NCBI GenBank assembly: GCA_038209365.1
Contig: JBBQXS010000017.1
Location: forward strand, 22,145-86,144
Reading direction: 5' to 3'
DNA: 64,000 nt
Source of the DNA: DASQHW01 sp038209365
GTDB taxonomy: Bacteria; Actinomycetota; Acidimicrobiia; IMCC26256; PALSA-610
The position numbers were made by a program, and so were the translations under genes. Within the stretch, counting starts at the first letter, position 1. The number at the start of each line of letters is the position of its first letter. Shown here in pieces: positions 22,971-31,523 of the stretch. A model generated the notes under the pieces. That model was given only the letters and a program-made list of their open reading frames with translations. It ran no database searches and was not told the origin of the DNA.

Positions 22971-25493
22971 ATGCTCTGGCTGGGACGAGGTGGCTCACCT
23001 CGACCGCGAGCATGGTTCATCGCGGGCGCCCTCGCCAGCACCGCGGTCGCACTGGTCGATCTGGCCCGCGCCCGCGAGGTCATGCTGACGGCAGTCGTCA
23101 TAGGGCCGCTGCTCGCGGCGATCGGCGCGTCCGCGGTGGGCGTGACGATCGTCGCCGTGTACGCGATCGGGCTCGCCTTCGTGCTCGGGGCGAGGCACGA
23201 AATCTTCCTCGAGAGCGATCACATCGTCCGCGTCGTGGTGGTAATCCTTGGGGGAGGCATCGCGATCGCTTCGGCGCGGCTGCGCCAACGACGCGACGAC
23301 GAGCTCGAGATCACCCGTCCCCAGGCGGCCGACGCGCAACGGCTGCGCCTCGCCCTCGACGCCGGAAGGATGGGAACGTGGCGCTGGGACCTTCGCACCG
23401 GGCGCATCATGTGGGACGAACGGCTCGAAGCGTTGTACGGCCTGGATCCCGGCAGTTTCGACAGCTCGTTCACCATGTACGAGTCGCTCCTGCACCCCGA
23501 AGACCGCGAGATGGTGCTCGGGTCGGTCCGGAACGGCATGCAACGCAACGTGCCATGGCGCTTCGACCATCGTGTGGTGTGGCCCGACGGCTCGGTCCAC
23601 TGGCTCGAGGGTCGCGGCGAGCCGGTGCACGACCGATCGGGCGCGATCGTCGGCGCCTCCGGCGTCACGATCAACATCGATGCGCGGCACGCGCTGCTCG
23701 ACGCGGAGACGCGTGCGAGGGAAGCCGCCGAGCGATCGTCGGACACCGTGCAGAGCCTTGCGGAGATCTCCACCGCGCTCGCCGATGCAACGACGGTCGA
23801 CGAAGTCGGCGAGGTGATCGTCGACCGCGCGGTGCACACCCTGCATGCGCGATCGGGCTATTTCGCGACGGTCGACCTCCAGACCAACGAACTGGTCATG
23901 CGCGCGCAGTCGGGTTACCCCGACTGGATCGTCCGCAACTACGCGCGCGTCAGCCTCGATGCGCAAGTACCCGCCGTCGAGGCGATCCGCACGAGCGAGC
24001 CGATCTTCATCGAGTCGCCGGAACACCGGCGGAAGCGCTATCCGCAGTACGCGGACGACCCGACGCATGACGCGTTCGTCGTGGTGCCGCTCGCACCGCT
24101 CGCCGGTGCGCAGGCCGTGCTCGCGTTCGGATTCGCGGAACCGAGACGGTTCGACGATGACGACCGAAGCTATATCGCCGCCGTCGTCGAGGCGTGTGCG
24201 CAGGCGCTCCAACGGGCAACAGCGCACGAGGCGCAACTCGCGACGCTGAGCCGGTTGCGGACACTTCTCGACAGCTCGGAACAGCTCGGCGCGCTCGACG
24301 ATCCCGATCGCGTGGTGGACACGATCGTGTCGCTCGCCGCGAGACGGATCGGCGCCTGGGCGACTGTGGTCCGGATCCTGCCCGACAACACACTCAAACG
24401 AACCGCCGTCGCGCACGGCGATCCGGCGTTGACACCCCTCACCCAACAGGTGATGGAGCGGCTGCTCCCGGAAGACCATGCCTCGCTTCAGCGCGTGATC
24501 GACACCGGCGAACCGATGCTGTTCAGCGGGCTGCCGGACTTGGACGCGATCGCCGACGACGAGCTACGCGCGAACCTCGATGCCATCGGCTGCGAGTCGT
24601 ACTTGCTCGTGCCGATCACCATCGCAGGCCGCCGTCTGGCAGTGCTGTCGATCGGCGCCTCCGCACCGAGCCGGCTGGGACCGAGTGACGTCGAGCTCGC
24701 GGTGGACCTCGGGCGACGCGGCGCGTCTGCGCTCGAACGTGCACAGCTGTGGCAGGCGAGCCAGAAGCAGCTGGAGGCGGAGCAGCGCATCGTCGAGTTA
24801 TTGCAGCGAACGATCATTCCGGATCGACTGCCCGCACTTCCCGGAGTACGGGTCGCGGCCGCGTACCGGCCCGCAGAGGTGGAAGTCGACGTCGGCGGCG
24901 ACTGGTATGACGCGTTCGTCGCGCCCGACGACTCCATCGTCGTCGTCGTCGGCGATGTTGCCGGCCACGGCGTGCAAGCCGCGAGCCTCATGGGCCGCGT
25001 TCGCAACGCGCTGCGCGCGTACGCGATCGAAGACACCGAGCCATCCTCGATCCTGATTCGCCTGCACACGTTGCTGCGCGCGCATGACTCGTTGGAGATG
25101 GTCACCGCGTTTGTCGCGCGCTATGACCAGGTGCACAACACGATGTCGTGGTCGCGCGCCGGCCATCCCCCGCCTTTGCTGGTCGGGCGGGGTGGTTCCG
25201 CACGCTTCCTCGACGACGTCAACGGCGCGCCGCTCGGAACGATGGTGAGCGAGTACAGGTCGGCGGTGACGCCGATGCCGCCCGGCTCGTTGCTCGTTTG
25301 CTACACGGACGGATTGATCGAGCGGCGCGACCGCATCATCGACGACGGACTGGACTGGCTGCAGCAGCGGGTTCGCGAGTACGTGGACGACGACATCGAC
25401 ACGCTCTGCAACAAGCTCGTCGACGACCCGTTCGTCCCGCACCCGTCGCCGGACGACATCTGCGTCCTTGCGATGCGCACGGACCCCGTGTGA
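22971..25493 (+). CDS. Multi-sensor PP2C/SpoIIE phosphatase (PAS-GAF-GAF)
   Basis: The protein has 840 residues. About three membrane segments lie within residues 15-105, then a PAS domain with PAC-like WRFDHRVVWPDGSVHWLEGR (about 125-240). GAF1 spans about 255-410, GAF2 about 425-590, and a C-terminal SpoIIE domain about 610-838. The phosphatase metal motifs are visible: VDVGGDWYDAF, VVGDVAGHGVQAA and LLVCYTDGLIERR. It would dephosphorylate the STAS antagonist when a signal is sensed, switching on the sigma factor. The signal type is not readable. It is divergent from the HATPase gene and ends 1 base before the ROK gene. Confidence 0.9.
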   Translation: MLWLGRGGSPRPRAWFIAGALASTAVALVDLARAREVMLTAVVIGPLLAAIGASAVGVTIVAVYAIGLAFVLGARHEIFLESDHIVRVVVVILGGGIAIASARLRQRRDDELEITRPQAADAQRLRLALDAGRMGTWRWDLRTGRIMWDERLEALYGLDPGSFDSSFTMYESLLHPEDREMVLGSVRNGMQRNVPWRFDHRVVWPDGSVHWLEGRGEPVHDRSGAIVGASGVTINIDARHALLDAETRAREAAERSSDTVQSLAEISTALADATTVDEVGEVIVDRAVHTLHARSGYFATVDLQTNELVMRAQSGYPDWIVRNYARVSLDAQVPAVEAIRTSEPIFIESPEHRRKRYPQYADDPTHDAFVVVPLAPLAGAQAVLAFGFAEPRRFDDDDRSYIAAVVEACAQALQRATAHEAQLATLSRLRTLLDSSEQLGALDDPDRVVDTIVSLAARRIGAWATVVRILPDNTLKRTAVAHGDPALTPLTQQVMERLLPEDHASLQRVIDTGEPMLFSGLPDLDAIADDELRANLDAIGCESYLLVPITIAGRRLAVLSIGASAPSRLGPSDVELAVDLGRRGASALERAQLWQASQKQLEAEQRIVELLQRTIIPDRLPALPGVRVAAAYRPAEVEVDVGGDWYDAFVAPDDSIVVVVGDVAGHGVQAASLMGRVRNALRAYAIEDTEPSSILIRLHTLLRAHDSLEMVTAFVARYDQVHNTMSWSRAGHPPPLLVGRGGSARFLDDVNGAPLGTMVSEYRSAVTPMPPGSLLVCYTDGLIERRDRIIDDGLDWLQQRVREYVDDDIDTLCNKLVDDPFVPHPSPDDICVLAMRTDPV

Positions 25494-25494
25494 C

Positions 25495-26349
25495 ATGACG
25501 CACGTCGTCGCCGTCGACATCGGTGGCACGAAGCTCGCGGCGGGAGTCGTGCGCGACGACGGCGCGCTGCTCGTCCGGTGCGATGCTCCGACACCGGCAA
25601 CCACGGACGCCGAGGAACTGTTCGGCGTCCTCGGTGCCGTCATCGACCAGCTCGGCGGGGCGAGACGGGAGGCACACGCCGTCGGGGTGGGATGCGGTGG
25701 TCCGATGACCCGCGGCGGCGAGGAGGTCTCGCCCTTGAACATCCCCGCGTGGCGCGGGTTCCCGTTGCGGGCGCGCTTGGCCGAGCGGCAGGGTCTGGCG
25801 GTCTTCGTCGACAACGACGCCAAGGCGCTCGCACTCGGCGAAGGATGGACGGGTGCCGCCCGCGGTGTCGACGACTATCTCGGCATGGTCGTATCGACGG
25901 GTGTGGGCGGCGGCATCGTGTCCGGCGGTCGTCTCCTCGACGGCGCGCTCGGCAACGCCGGCCACATCGGCCACGTGATCGTCGAACCCGAAGGACGAAC
26001 GTGTGTGTGCGGCGCGCGCGGCTGCTTGGAGGCGGAGGCATCGGGGTCCGCGATCGCGAAGATCACGGGACAGCATCCACGCGATGCGCCCGCGCCACTG
26101 ATCGCACGGACGGGCGCGCTCGTCGGGCGCGCGATCGCGTCGACGGCAAATCTCCTCGACATGCGCCTCGCGGTCGTGAGCGGTTCGGTCGCCCTCGGCT
26201 TCGGCGCACCGTTCTTCGCCGCCGCGCAGGCCGAGATCGACGCGTGCGCGTGCCTCCACTTCTCGCGCGGCACGCGCGTTGTCCCCGGCGCACTGGGCGC
26301 CGACGGTCCGTTGATCGGTGCCGCGCGGGTCGCGCTCAGGCAGATGTGA
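25495..26349 (+). CDS. ROK-family sugar kinase
   Basis: The protein has 284 residues. The ATP-binding DIGGTK motif is at 8-13, FVDNDAKALALGE holds the catalytic-type Asp region, and the ROK zinc site CVCGARGCLE is complete. It probably phosphorylates glucose or a related hexose; the ROK family also contains regulators, but there is no N-terminal HTH here. It starts 1 base after the phosphatase stop. Its 3' end overlaps the convergent MaoC gene by 14 bases. Confidence 0.88.
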   Translation: MTHVVAVDIGGTKLAAGVVRDDGALLVRCDAPTPATTDAEELFGVLGAVIDQLGGARREAHAVGVGCGGPMTRGGEEVSPLNIPAWRGFPLRARLAERQGLAVFVDNDAKALALGEGWTGAARGVDDYLGMVVSTGVGGGIVSGGRLLDGALGNAGHIGHVIVEPEGRTCVCGARGCLEAEASGSAIAKITGQHPRDAPAPLIARTGALVGRAIASTANLLDMRLAVVSGSVALGFGAPFFAAAQAEIDACACLHFSRGTRVVPGALGADGPLIGAARVALRQM

Positions 26350-27199
26350 ACCTGCCGCCGTCGATGACGACGACGCCGTTCTGGTTGACCGTTTGGAAGA
26401 TCGCCTTGCCCTTGCCGTCGTCCCACATGCGCACGGTGAGCGTGTCGCCCGGCATCACGGGCTTGGAGAAGCGCGCGTCCATCGAGCCGAACTTTGCGAC
26501 ATCGGAGCCGCAAAGCTCGTGCAGCAGGGCGCGTCCGGTGAAGCCGTACGTGCACAGGCCGTGGAGGATCGGCTTCTCGAAGCCTGCGAACTTCGCGATC
26601 TCGGGATCGGAGTGCAGCGGGTTGCGGTCGCCGTTCAGCCGGTACAGCAATGCCTGGTCGGCGCGCGTGGCGTAGGTGACCTCGTGGTCGGGATCTCGAT
26701 CCGGCATCTTCGGCGGGTCGGGGATCTCCGGCCCTCGGTTCTCGCCGAAGCCGCCCTCGCCCCGAATGAACGCGGCGAAGCGCGTGGTGAACGCAGGCTT
26801 TCCGCTGCCGGTGTACGTCGCCTCGTTCTCGAGCCGCACGACCGCCGCCTTGCCCTTGTCGTAGATGCCGACGATCTTGCTGACCGTCTCGACCTCTCCT
26901 TCGGGCGGGATGGGGCCGTGCAAGGTCACGCCCTGCTCGCCGTGCAGCAACATGCGGAAGTCGAACTCACCCCAGCTCGGCAGTCCCGGACCGCCGCCCA
27001 TCGCAATGACGACGGGCATCGTCGGCAGCACCCGCTGGGTGATGTTCTGCGAGTTCTCGGTCGTGAACTCGAGCTCGAAGCCGGTCGGGTCGACCTGTCC
27101 GGCGCCTACGCCGAGCGCGTAGAGCAACGCATCCTTCGAGGTCCATGAGCTCTTCCCGGGCTGGGACACCGCGCCCACTGCGTCCAGATTCATCGGCAT
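26336..27199 (-). CDS. MaoC-family (R)-specific enoyl-CoA hydratase
   Basis: The protein has 287 residues and two hot-dog halves. The hydratase-2 motif LNGDRNPLHSDPEIAKFAGF with the following PILHGLCTYG holds the catalytic Asp191 and His196. By family it hydrates 2-enoyl-CoA to (R)-3-hydroxyacyl-CoA, as in the C-terminal part of peroxisomal multifunctional enzyme 2. The SDR gene 17 bases upstream matches the dehydrogenase half of that enzyme, so the two genes resemble a split MFE-2. GAGGAG precedes ATG 27199. It is the last gene of the TetR-led cluster. Confidence 0.9.
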   Translation of the reverse strand: MPMNLDAVGAVSQPGKSSWTSKDALLYALGVGAGQVDPTGFELEFTTENSQNITQRVLPTMPVVIAMGGGPGLPSWGEFDFRMLLHGEQGVTLHGPIPPEGEVETVSKIVGIYDKGKAAVVRLENEATYTGSGKPAFTTRFAAFIRGEGGFGENRGPEIPDPPKMPDRDPDHEVTYATRADQALLYRLNGDRNPLHSDPEIAKFAGFEKPILHGLCTYGFTGRALLHELCGSDVAKFGSMDARFSKPVMPGDTLTVRMWDDGKGKAIFQTVNQNGVVVIDGGRFTSA

Positions 27200-27216
27200 G
27201 TCGTGATTCTCCTCAC

Positions 27217-28113
27217 TTAGGAAAGCATGTTGGACGGTTCGGCGGCCTTGGCGACCAGGTCGGGAATCACCTTCGTCAGCTGCGCGGGTTCCCAGCGCAT
27301 GCCGTCGTTCCGTGCGGTCGGACCACGCCGCCAGCCTTCCGCAACGGACACGCGGTCGCCGTCGACGAGGAACACGCGGCCGTTCACGTTCTCGTTCTCG
27401 TTCGACCCCAGCCACACGACCAGCGGAGAGATGTTCGCGGGATCGAGTGCGTCGAAGGTGCCCTCCTTCGCGGGGCCCATGCCGAGGTTCTCGGTCATCC
27501 GTGTGCGTGCAACCGGCGCGATCGCGTTTGCTGCGACGCCGTAGCGGTTCAGCTCGAGGCCACAGATGATCGTGAACGCGGCGATCCCCGCCTTGGCCGC
27601 GCCGTAGTTGGTCTGTCCGGCGTTGCCGAACACCCCCGACGGCGACGACGTGTTGACCACCCGTGCTTGGATCGGCGTCCCCGCCTTGGCCTGGTCGCGC
27701 CAGTACGCGGCTGCGTGCCTGGTCGGCGCGAACGCCCCCTTGAGGTGCACGCCGATCACGGCGTCCCACTCGCCCTCCTCCATGTTCACGAGCATGCGGT
27801 CGCGAAGGATGCCGGCGTTGTTGACGAGCGTGTCGAGGTGCCCGAACGTGTCGATCGCGCGCTGCACCATACGGCCCGCGCCGGCGAAGTCGGCGACGTT
27901 CTCGCCATCGGCGACGGCCTCACCGCCCATCGCCTTGATCTCCTCGACGACCTCCATGGCGGGGCTGAGCGACCCGCCCTCGCCGTGCATGTCGCCGCCG
28001 AGATCGTTCACCACGACCTTGGCGCCCTCGGCCGCGAACGCCAATGCGTGTTCACGACCGATCCCGCGTCCCGAGCCCGTCACGATGACCACCCGGCCGT
28101 CGCAGATCCCCAT
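27217..28113 (-). CDS. SDR dehydrogenase (MFE-2 dehydrogenase-like)
   Basis: The protein has 298 residues. TGSGRGIG at 12-19 is the cofactor loop, NNAG follows, and TNYGAAKAG holds the catalytic Tyr-x3-Lys. The length and the AGILRDRMLVNM segment fit the (3R)-hydroxyacyl-CoA dehydrogenase part of MFE-2 proteins. It would oxidise the product of the MaoC hydratase. The upstream acyl-CoA ligase ends 13 bases before it, giving a tight ligase-dehydrogenase-hydratase order. A similar SDR at 37138 is a paralogue. Confidence 0.88.
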   Translation of the reverse strand: MGICDGRVVIVTGSGRGIGREHALAFAAEGAKVVVNDLGGDMHGEGGSLSPAMEVVEEIKAMGGEAVADGENVADFAGAGRMVQRAIDTFGHLDTLVNNAGILRDRMLVNMEEGEWDAVIGVHLKGAFAPTRHAAAYWRDQAKAGTPIQARVVNTSSPSGVFGNAGQTNYGAAKAGIAAFTIICGLELNRYGVAANAIAPVARTRMTENLGMGPAKEGTFDALDPANISPLVVWLGSNENENVNGRVFLVDGDRVSVAEGWRRGPTARNDGMRWEPAQLTKVIPDLVAKAAEPSNMLS

Positions 28114-28126
28114 TGAATTCCTTCCC

Positions 28127-29710
28127 TCAGGTTCCTTCGGATCGGAGCTGCTCGCGAAGCTGGTGCTTGTAGAGCTTGCCGTTGTCGTGCCGTGGGAGCT
28201 CCCCCAGGAACACCACACGCCGGGGACACTTGTAGTGCGCGATGCGGTCCCGGCACCACTCGATGAGCTCGGCCGCGAGGTCGGGCGTCGGTTCGACGCC
28301 CGGTTGCGGCTCGATCGCGGCAACCACGATCTCACCCCAAGCGTCGTCGGGCTGACCCACGACGCCGACGTCGCCGACCGCCGGATGGCCGAGCAGCGCG
28401 GCCTCCACCTCCGCCGGATAGACGTTCACGCCGCCCGTGATGATGAGGTGCGCGCTCCGGTCCGTGAGGAAGAGGTAGCCGTCGCCGTCGACGTAGCCGA
28501 CGTCGCCCAACGTGAAATGCGTGCCTCGGTACGCGCCGGCCGTCTTCTCGGGCGCTTTGAAGTACTCGAACGGGTCGTCGGGAGCTTTCAGGTACACGGT
28601 GCCCACCGTGGAGGCGGGTACGTCGTGGCCACCGTCGTCGAGGATCCGCACATGGTCGGCGGGATTCACTTTGCCGACAGTGCCAGGGCGAGCGAGCCAC
28701 TCCTCCGAACCGACCAGCGTGCCGGAGCCCTCGGTGGCGGCGTAGTACTCCCACACGATCGGCCCGAGCCATTCGATCAGGCGTCGCTTCACGTCGACCG
28801 GGCATGGTGCCGCGCCGTGGAGCACGAACGCCAGCGTCGAGATGTCGTAGCGCGCTCTCACGTCATCGGGCAGCGAGAGCAGGCGGTGGAACATCGTGGG
28901 GACCATGTGCGTGTGCGTCACACCGTGCTGTTCGATCAGCGCGAGCGTCTGCTCGGCCGACCAGCCGTCCATGAGCACGATCGGCACGCCCATCGCGGCC
29001 GGCGCGGCGAGTGAGAACGCGAGCGGCGCCGCGTGATACAGCGGGCCGGTACACAGATGCAGGTGCCGGTGCGAGCGGTACTCGGTGAGCCGCGCGACGC
29101 CGAGCGAGCCGCGCGGGTCCGGAGGACGGCGCACGCCCTTCGGACGACCGGTGGTACCGGACGTATAGAGCATCGTGCCGCCGGGCATCGGGTCTTCGAT
29201 ATCGGTGCCGTCCTCGGACGCGAGCACCTTCTCCCACGCGTCGAAGCCGTCGATCTCACCACCGACCGCGATGCACGTTCGCAAACGGGGGGCGAGCTCG
29301 GCCGCGCGCCGGGCAACGTTCGCGAAGCGCTCGTGCGCGACGAAGGCGGTCGCCTCGCAGTCATCGACGATGTAGCCCGCCTCGTCGCCGGTGAGATGCC
29401 AGTTGACCGTCGTCAGCCGCAGCCCCGAACGCTGGGCCGCCGCGACGGTCTCGGCGAACTCGGGCCGGTTCGCACACATGAGCGCCACACCGTCCCCGGC
29501 GCGGACTCCTCGTGCCCACAGGGCGCGCACCAGACGGTTCGCGTTGGCGTTCACCTCACCGAACGTACGGTTCCCGGCCTCGGAGATCAGCGCGAGCGCG
29601 TCGCCCCGCCGGCTCGCCCAGTAGCTCGGGAGCATCCCCCGATCGGCCGCCGCGTTGATCGCGTCGAGATCCGGAGCCGGCACGTCTAACTCGCTCCCTC
29701 GCTGCGCCAT
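28127..29710 (-). CDS. Fatty-acid/acyl-CoA ligase (FadD-like)
   Basis: The protein has 527 residues. The AMP-binding P-loop LYTSGTTGRPKGVRRPP is clear, EYYAATEGSGTLVG is the A5 motif, LGDVGYVDGDGYLFLTDRSA the A7/A8 region, and PRHDNGKLYK carries the catalytic Lys near the C-terminus. It would activate a carboxylic acid to its CoA thioester at the head of the pathway. The start codon, ATG 29710, lies inside the first unit of a 50-bp tandem repeat that carries an ATGGCGCAGCGAGGG string in each copy, so the N-terminal MAQRGS is repeat-derived. The ligase core begins at about residue 15. Confidence 0.9.
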   Translation of the reverse strand: MAQRGSELDVPAPDLDAINAAADRGMLPSYWASRRGDALALISEAGNRTFGEVNANANRLVRALWARGVRAGDGVALMCANRPEFAETVAAAQRSGLRLTTVNWHLTGDEAGYIVDDCEATAFVAHERFANVARRAAELAPRLRTCIAVGGEIDGFDAWEKVLASEDGTDIEDPMPGGTMLYTSGTTGRPKGVRRPPDPRGSLGVARLTEYRSHRHLHLCTGPLYHAAPLAFSLAAPAAMGVPIVLMDGWSAEQTLALIEQHGVTHTHMVPTMFHRLLSLPDDVRARYDISTLAFVLHGAAPCPVDVKRRLIEWLGPIVWEYYAATEGSGTLVGSEEWLARPGTVGKVNPADHVRILDDGGHDVPASTVGTVYLKAPDDPFEYFKAPEKTAGAYRGTHFTLGDVGYVDGDGYLFLTDRSAHLIITGGVNVYPAEVEAALLGHPAVGDVGVVGQPDDAWGEIVVAAIEPQPGVEPTPDLAAELIEWCRDRIAHYKCPRRVVFLGELPRHDNGKLYKHQLREQLRSEGT

Positions 29711-29838
29711 CCTTGGCTTCGCTGCGTCCGCACGGTCACATGGCTCCCTCGCTGCGCCATCCTTGGCTTCGCTGCGTCCGCACGGTCACATGGCTCCCTC
29801 GCTGCGCCATCCTTGGCTTCGCTGCATCCGCACGGTCA
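29694..29838. repeat. 50-bp tandem repeat, about three copies
   Basis: Units start at about 29694, 29744 and 29794; the third is partial, with one substitution (CATCC for CGTCC), and runs into the stop of the diiron-protein gene. Each unit contains ATGGCG on the minus strand preceded by AAGG. Only the last copy in the direction of transcription is used as the ligase start; since 50 is not a multiple of three, upstream copies are out of frame. It separates the diiron gene from the ligase gene. Confidence 0.9.
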
Positions 29839-30891
29839 CGCAGTTTGGCGATCCTTTGCGACCTCGTCCAGATTGGCGTACTCCTCGCCGGTGTCGGCCC
29901 AGTCCTCGAACTGGATCACCCCGATCTCGGTGAAGCGCTCGCGGAGCCAGCCGCCGGCGGTGTCGAGCAAGCCGAGCTTCTTGCAGTTCGGCACGATCTT
30001 GCTGAACAGCAGCTGCTGGAACATCTGTTGCCCGGGCGGATTCACTCGGTCCATCGTGCGATACAGGGCCTCGGAGTCGACGCCCATCCGCTCCCACATC
30101 TCGGCGTGCGCGAAACGCCGCTTGAGCCGGCACGCCACGTCGAAGGTGAACTCCTGACGCTCGCGCATCTCCGCGTCGCTCAGCTCCTTGTAGTACTCCT
30201 GCAACGACAACACGCCGAACGCGACGTGACGCGCTTCATCGCTCATCACGTATCTCAGCAGCTTCTTGAGCAACGGTTCGGTGGTGATTCCGTGCATCAT
30301 GCCGAAGGCGGCGAGCGCGAGCCCCTCGACCATGATCTGCATCCCGAGGTACGCGATGTCCCAGCGCGGGTCGGCGAGGATGTCGTCCAGGATGCTCTTG
30401 AGGTTCTGGTTGATGCCGTACTGGTTGCCGAGCTTCTCGTCCAGGTAGCGCGCGAACACCTCGACGTGACGCGCTTCGTCGACGACCTGCGTTGACGCGT
30501 AGTACTTCGCGTCGATCCAGGGCACGGTCTCGACGATGCGCGCCGTGCAGAGCAGCGCACCCTGCTCCCCGTGCATGAACTGCGAGAGCAGTGAATTCTG
30601 GAGCTCGATACCGACCTGGCGCCACTCCTTTTCGCCGAAGTTCTTGACGGGCGAATCCTCGATCTCGGCGAGCGCCTGGAAGCGCATCGGACCGCCCGCG
30701 CCGAGCTCTTGACTCACCCTCTCCGGATCGACGTCGACGGACCAGTCGAGGTCCGTCGACGCGTTCCACTGCGAGGTCTTGGCTTTCTCGTACAGCTTCA
30801 CGAGCGCGGGGCGGCTCCGGGCGTAGTCCCACGTGAAGATGGCATCGAATTTCGATTCCACCGCGTGAATCGTTTCGAGCTTGTCGTTCAT
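29836..30891 (-). CDS. Ferritin-like diiron protein (R2/AurF-like oxygenase)
   Basis: The protein has 351 residues. All six expected diiron ligands are visible: Glu109 (HGEQ), Glu139 and His142 (DEARHVEVF), Glu189 (VEGLA), Glu219 and His222 (DEARHVAFG). The repeated DEARHV motif and length suit a ferritin-like oxygenase or ribonucleotide-reductase-R2-like oxidase. It may hydroxylate the substrate that the adjacent ligase and beta-oxidation enzymes then process. It starts inside the stop of the TetR gene (ATGA overlap), so the repressor and enzyme are co-translated. GGAGGAG precedes ATG 30891. Confidence 0.85.
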   Translation of the reverse strand: MNDKLETIHAVESKFDAIFTWDYARSRPALVKLYEKAKTSQWNASTDLDWSVDVDPERVSQELGAGGPMRFQALAEIEDSPVKNFGEKEWRQVGIELQNSLLSQFMHGEQGALLCTARIVETVPWIDAKYYASTQVVDEARHVEVFARYLDEKLGNQYGINQNLKSILDDILADPRWDIAYLGMQIMVEGLALAAFGMMHGITTEPLLKKLLRYVMSDEARHVAFGVLSLQEYYKELSDAEMRERQEFTFDVACRLKRRFAHAEMWERMGVDSEALYRTMDRVNPPGQQMFQQLLFSKIVPNCKKLGLLDTAGGWLRERFTEIGVIQFEDWADTGEEYANLDEVAKDRQTA

Positions 30892-31472
30892 TGCTCCTCC
30901 CGGGAGACGGCGTCGAGGAGACGCGAGATCAATTGGTGCCATGCATCGCCGTCCGGCGGCGGCGCTTGCAGGGTGCGCATCACGAGCGCGCCCATTGCGA
31001 GGGTGAGGGAGAACCGGGCGAACGCTGGGGTGTCGAGCGTGGGGTCGATCGAACCATCAGCTTTCGCGCGCTCGACCAACTCCACGATCACGCGCTCGCG
31101 CGCGTCGAGCCGGTCGCGCAGCGCCCCCGCCAGCTCGTCGTCGCGACGGGCGGCTGCGACCGCGTCGATGAGCAGCGGGACGCCCTCTCGTGGACGCACG
31201 AGCCGGTCGCCGAGCAGCTCCAGCAGCTCACGCACGTCACGGCGACGGGCCTCGCTGAGCATCTGGTCCATCTCGGCGTCGGCGCGTACGCCGATCGCCT
31301 CGAAGAGCAACTCGGACTTCCCGCGGAAGTTCGCATAGATGGCGCCGGTGGTGAGGCCGGCCGCGCGGGCGATGTCCTGCACGCGGGCACCCTCATAGCC
31401 CTGCTCGACGAAGACCTCGACGGCGGCGGCGAGCAAGCGGTCACGGGACGACACGGTGGGGACGGCAGCCAC
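30888..31472 (-). CDS. TetR-family transcriptional regulator
   Basis: The protein has 194 residues from GTG 31472. The N-terminal HTH is typical: VFVEQGYEGARVQDIARAAG, then LTTGAIYANFRGKSELLFEA. The ligand domain has no recognisable specificity. It is the first gene of a leftward cluster (diiron protein, ligase, SDR, MaoC) and overlaps the second gene, so it most likely controls its own operon and perhaps the divergent threonine dehydratase. A 16-base imperfect palindrome sits right before its start at 31481-31496. A second in-frame GTG at 31454 is possible. Confidence 0.88.
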   Translation of the reverse strand: MAAVPTVSSRDRLLAAAVEVFVEQGYEGARVQDIARAAGLTTGAIYANFRGKSELLFEAIGVRADAEMDQMLSEARRRDVRELLELLGDRLVRPREGVPLLIDAVAAARRDDELAGALRDRLDARERVIVELVERAKADGSIDPTLDTPAFARFSLTLAMGALVMRTLQAPPPDGDAWHQLISRLLDAVSREEQ

Positions 31473-31480
31473 GCGGCCAT

Positions 31481-31496
31481 GATAACGATCATTATC
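31481..31496. promoter_or_regulatory. Candidate TetR operator
   Basis: GATAACGATCATTATC matches its own reverse complement at 14 of 16 positions and lies 8 bases from the TetR start in a 51-base divergent spacer. TATCAT on the minus strand within it is followed by GGCCGC and the GTG, so it may overlap the -10 box of a near-leaderless transcript. Binding would then block its own promoter. Confidence 0.5.
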
Positions 31497-31523
31497 CGCC
31501 ACTGGAACCCTCCGGCGGCGAAG

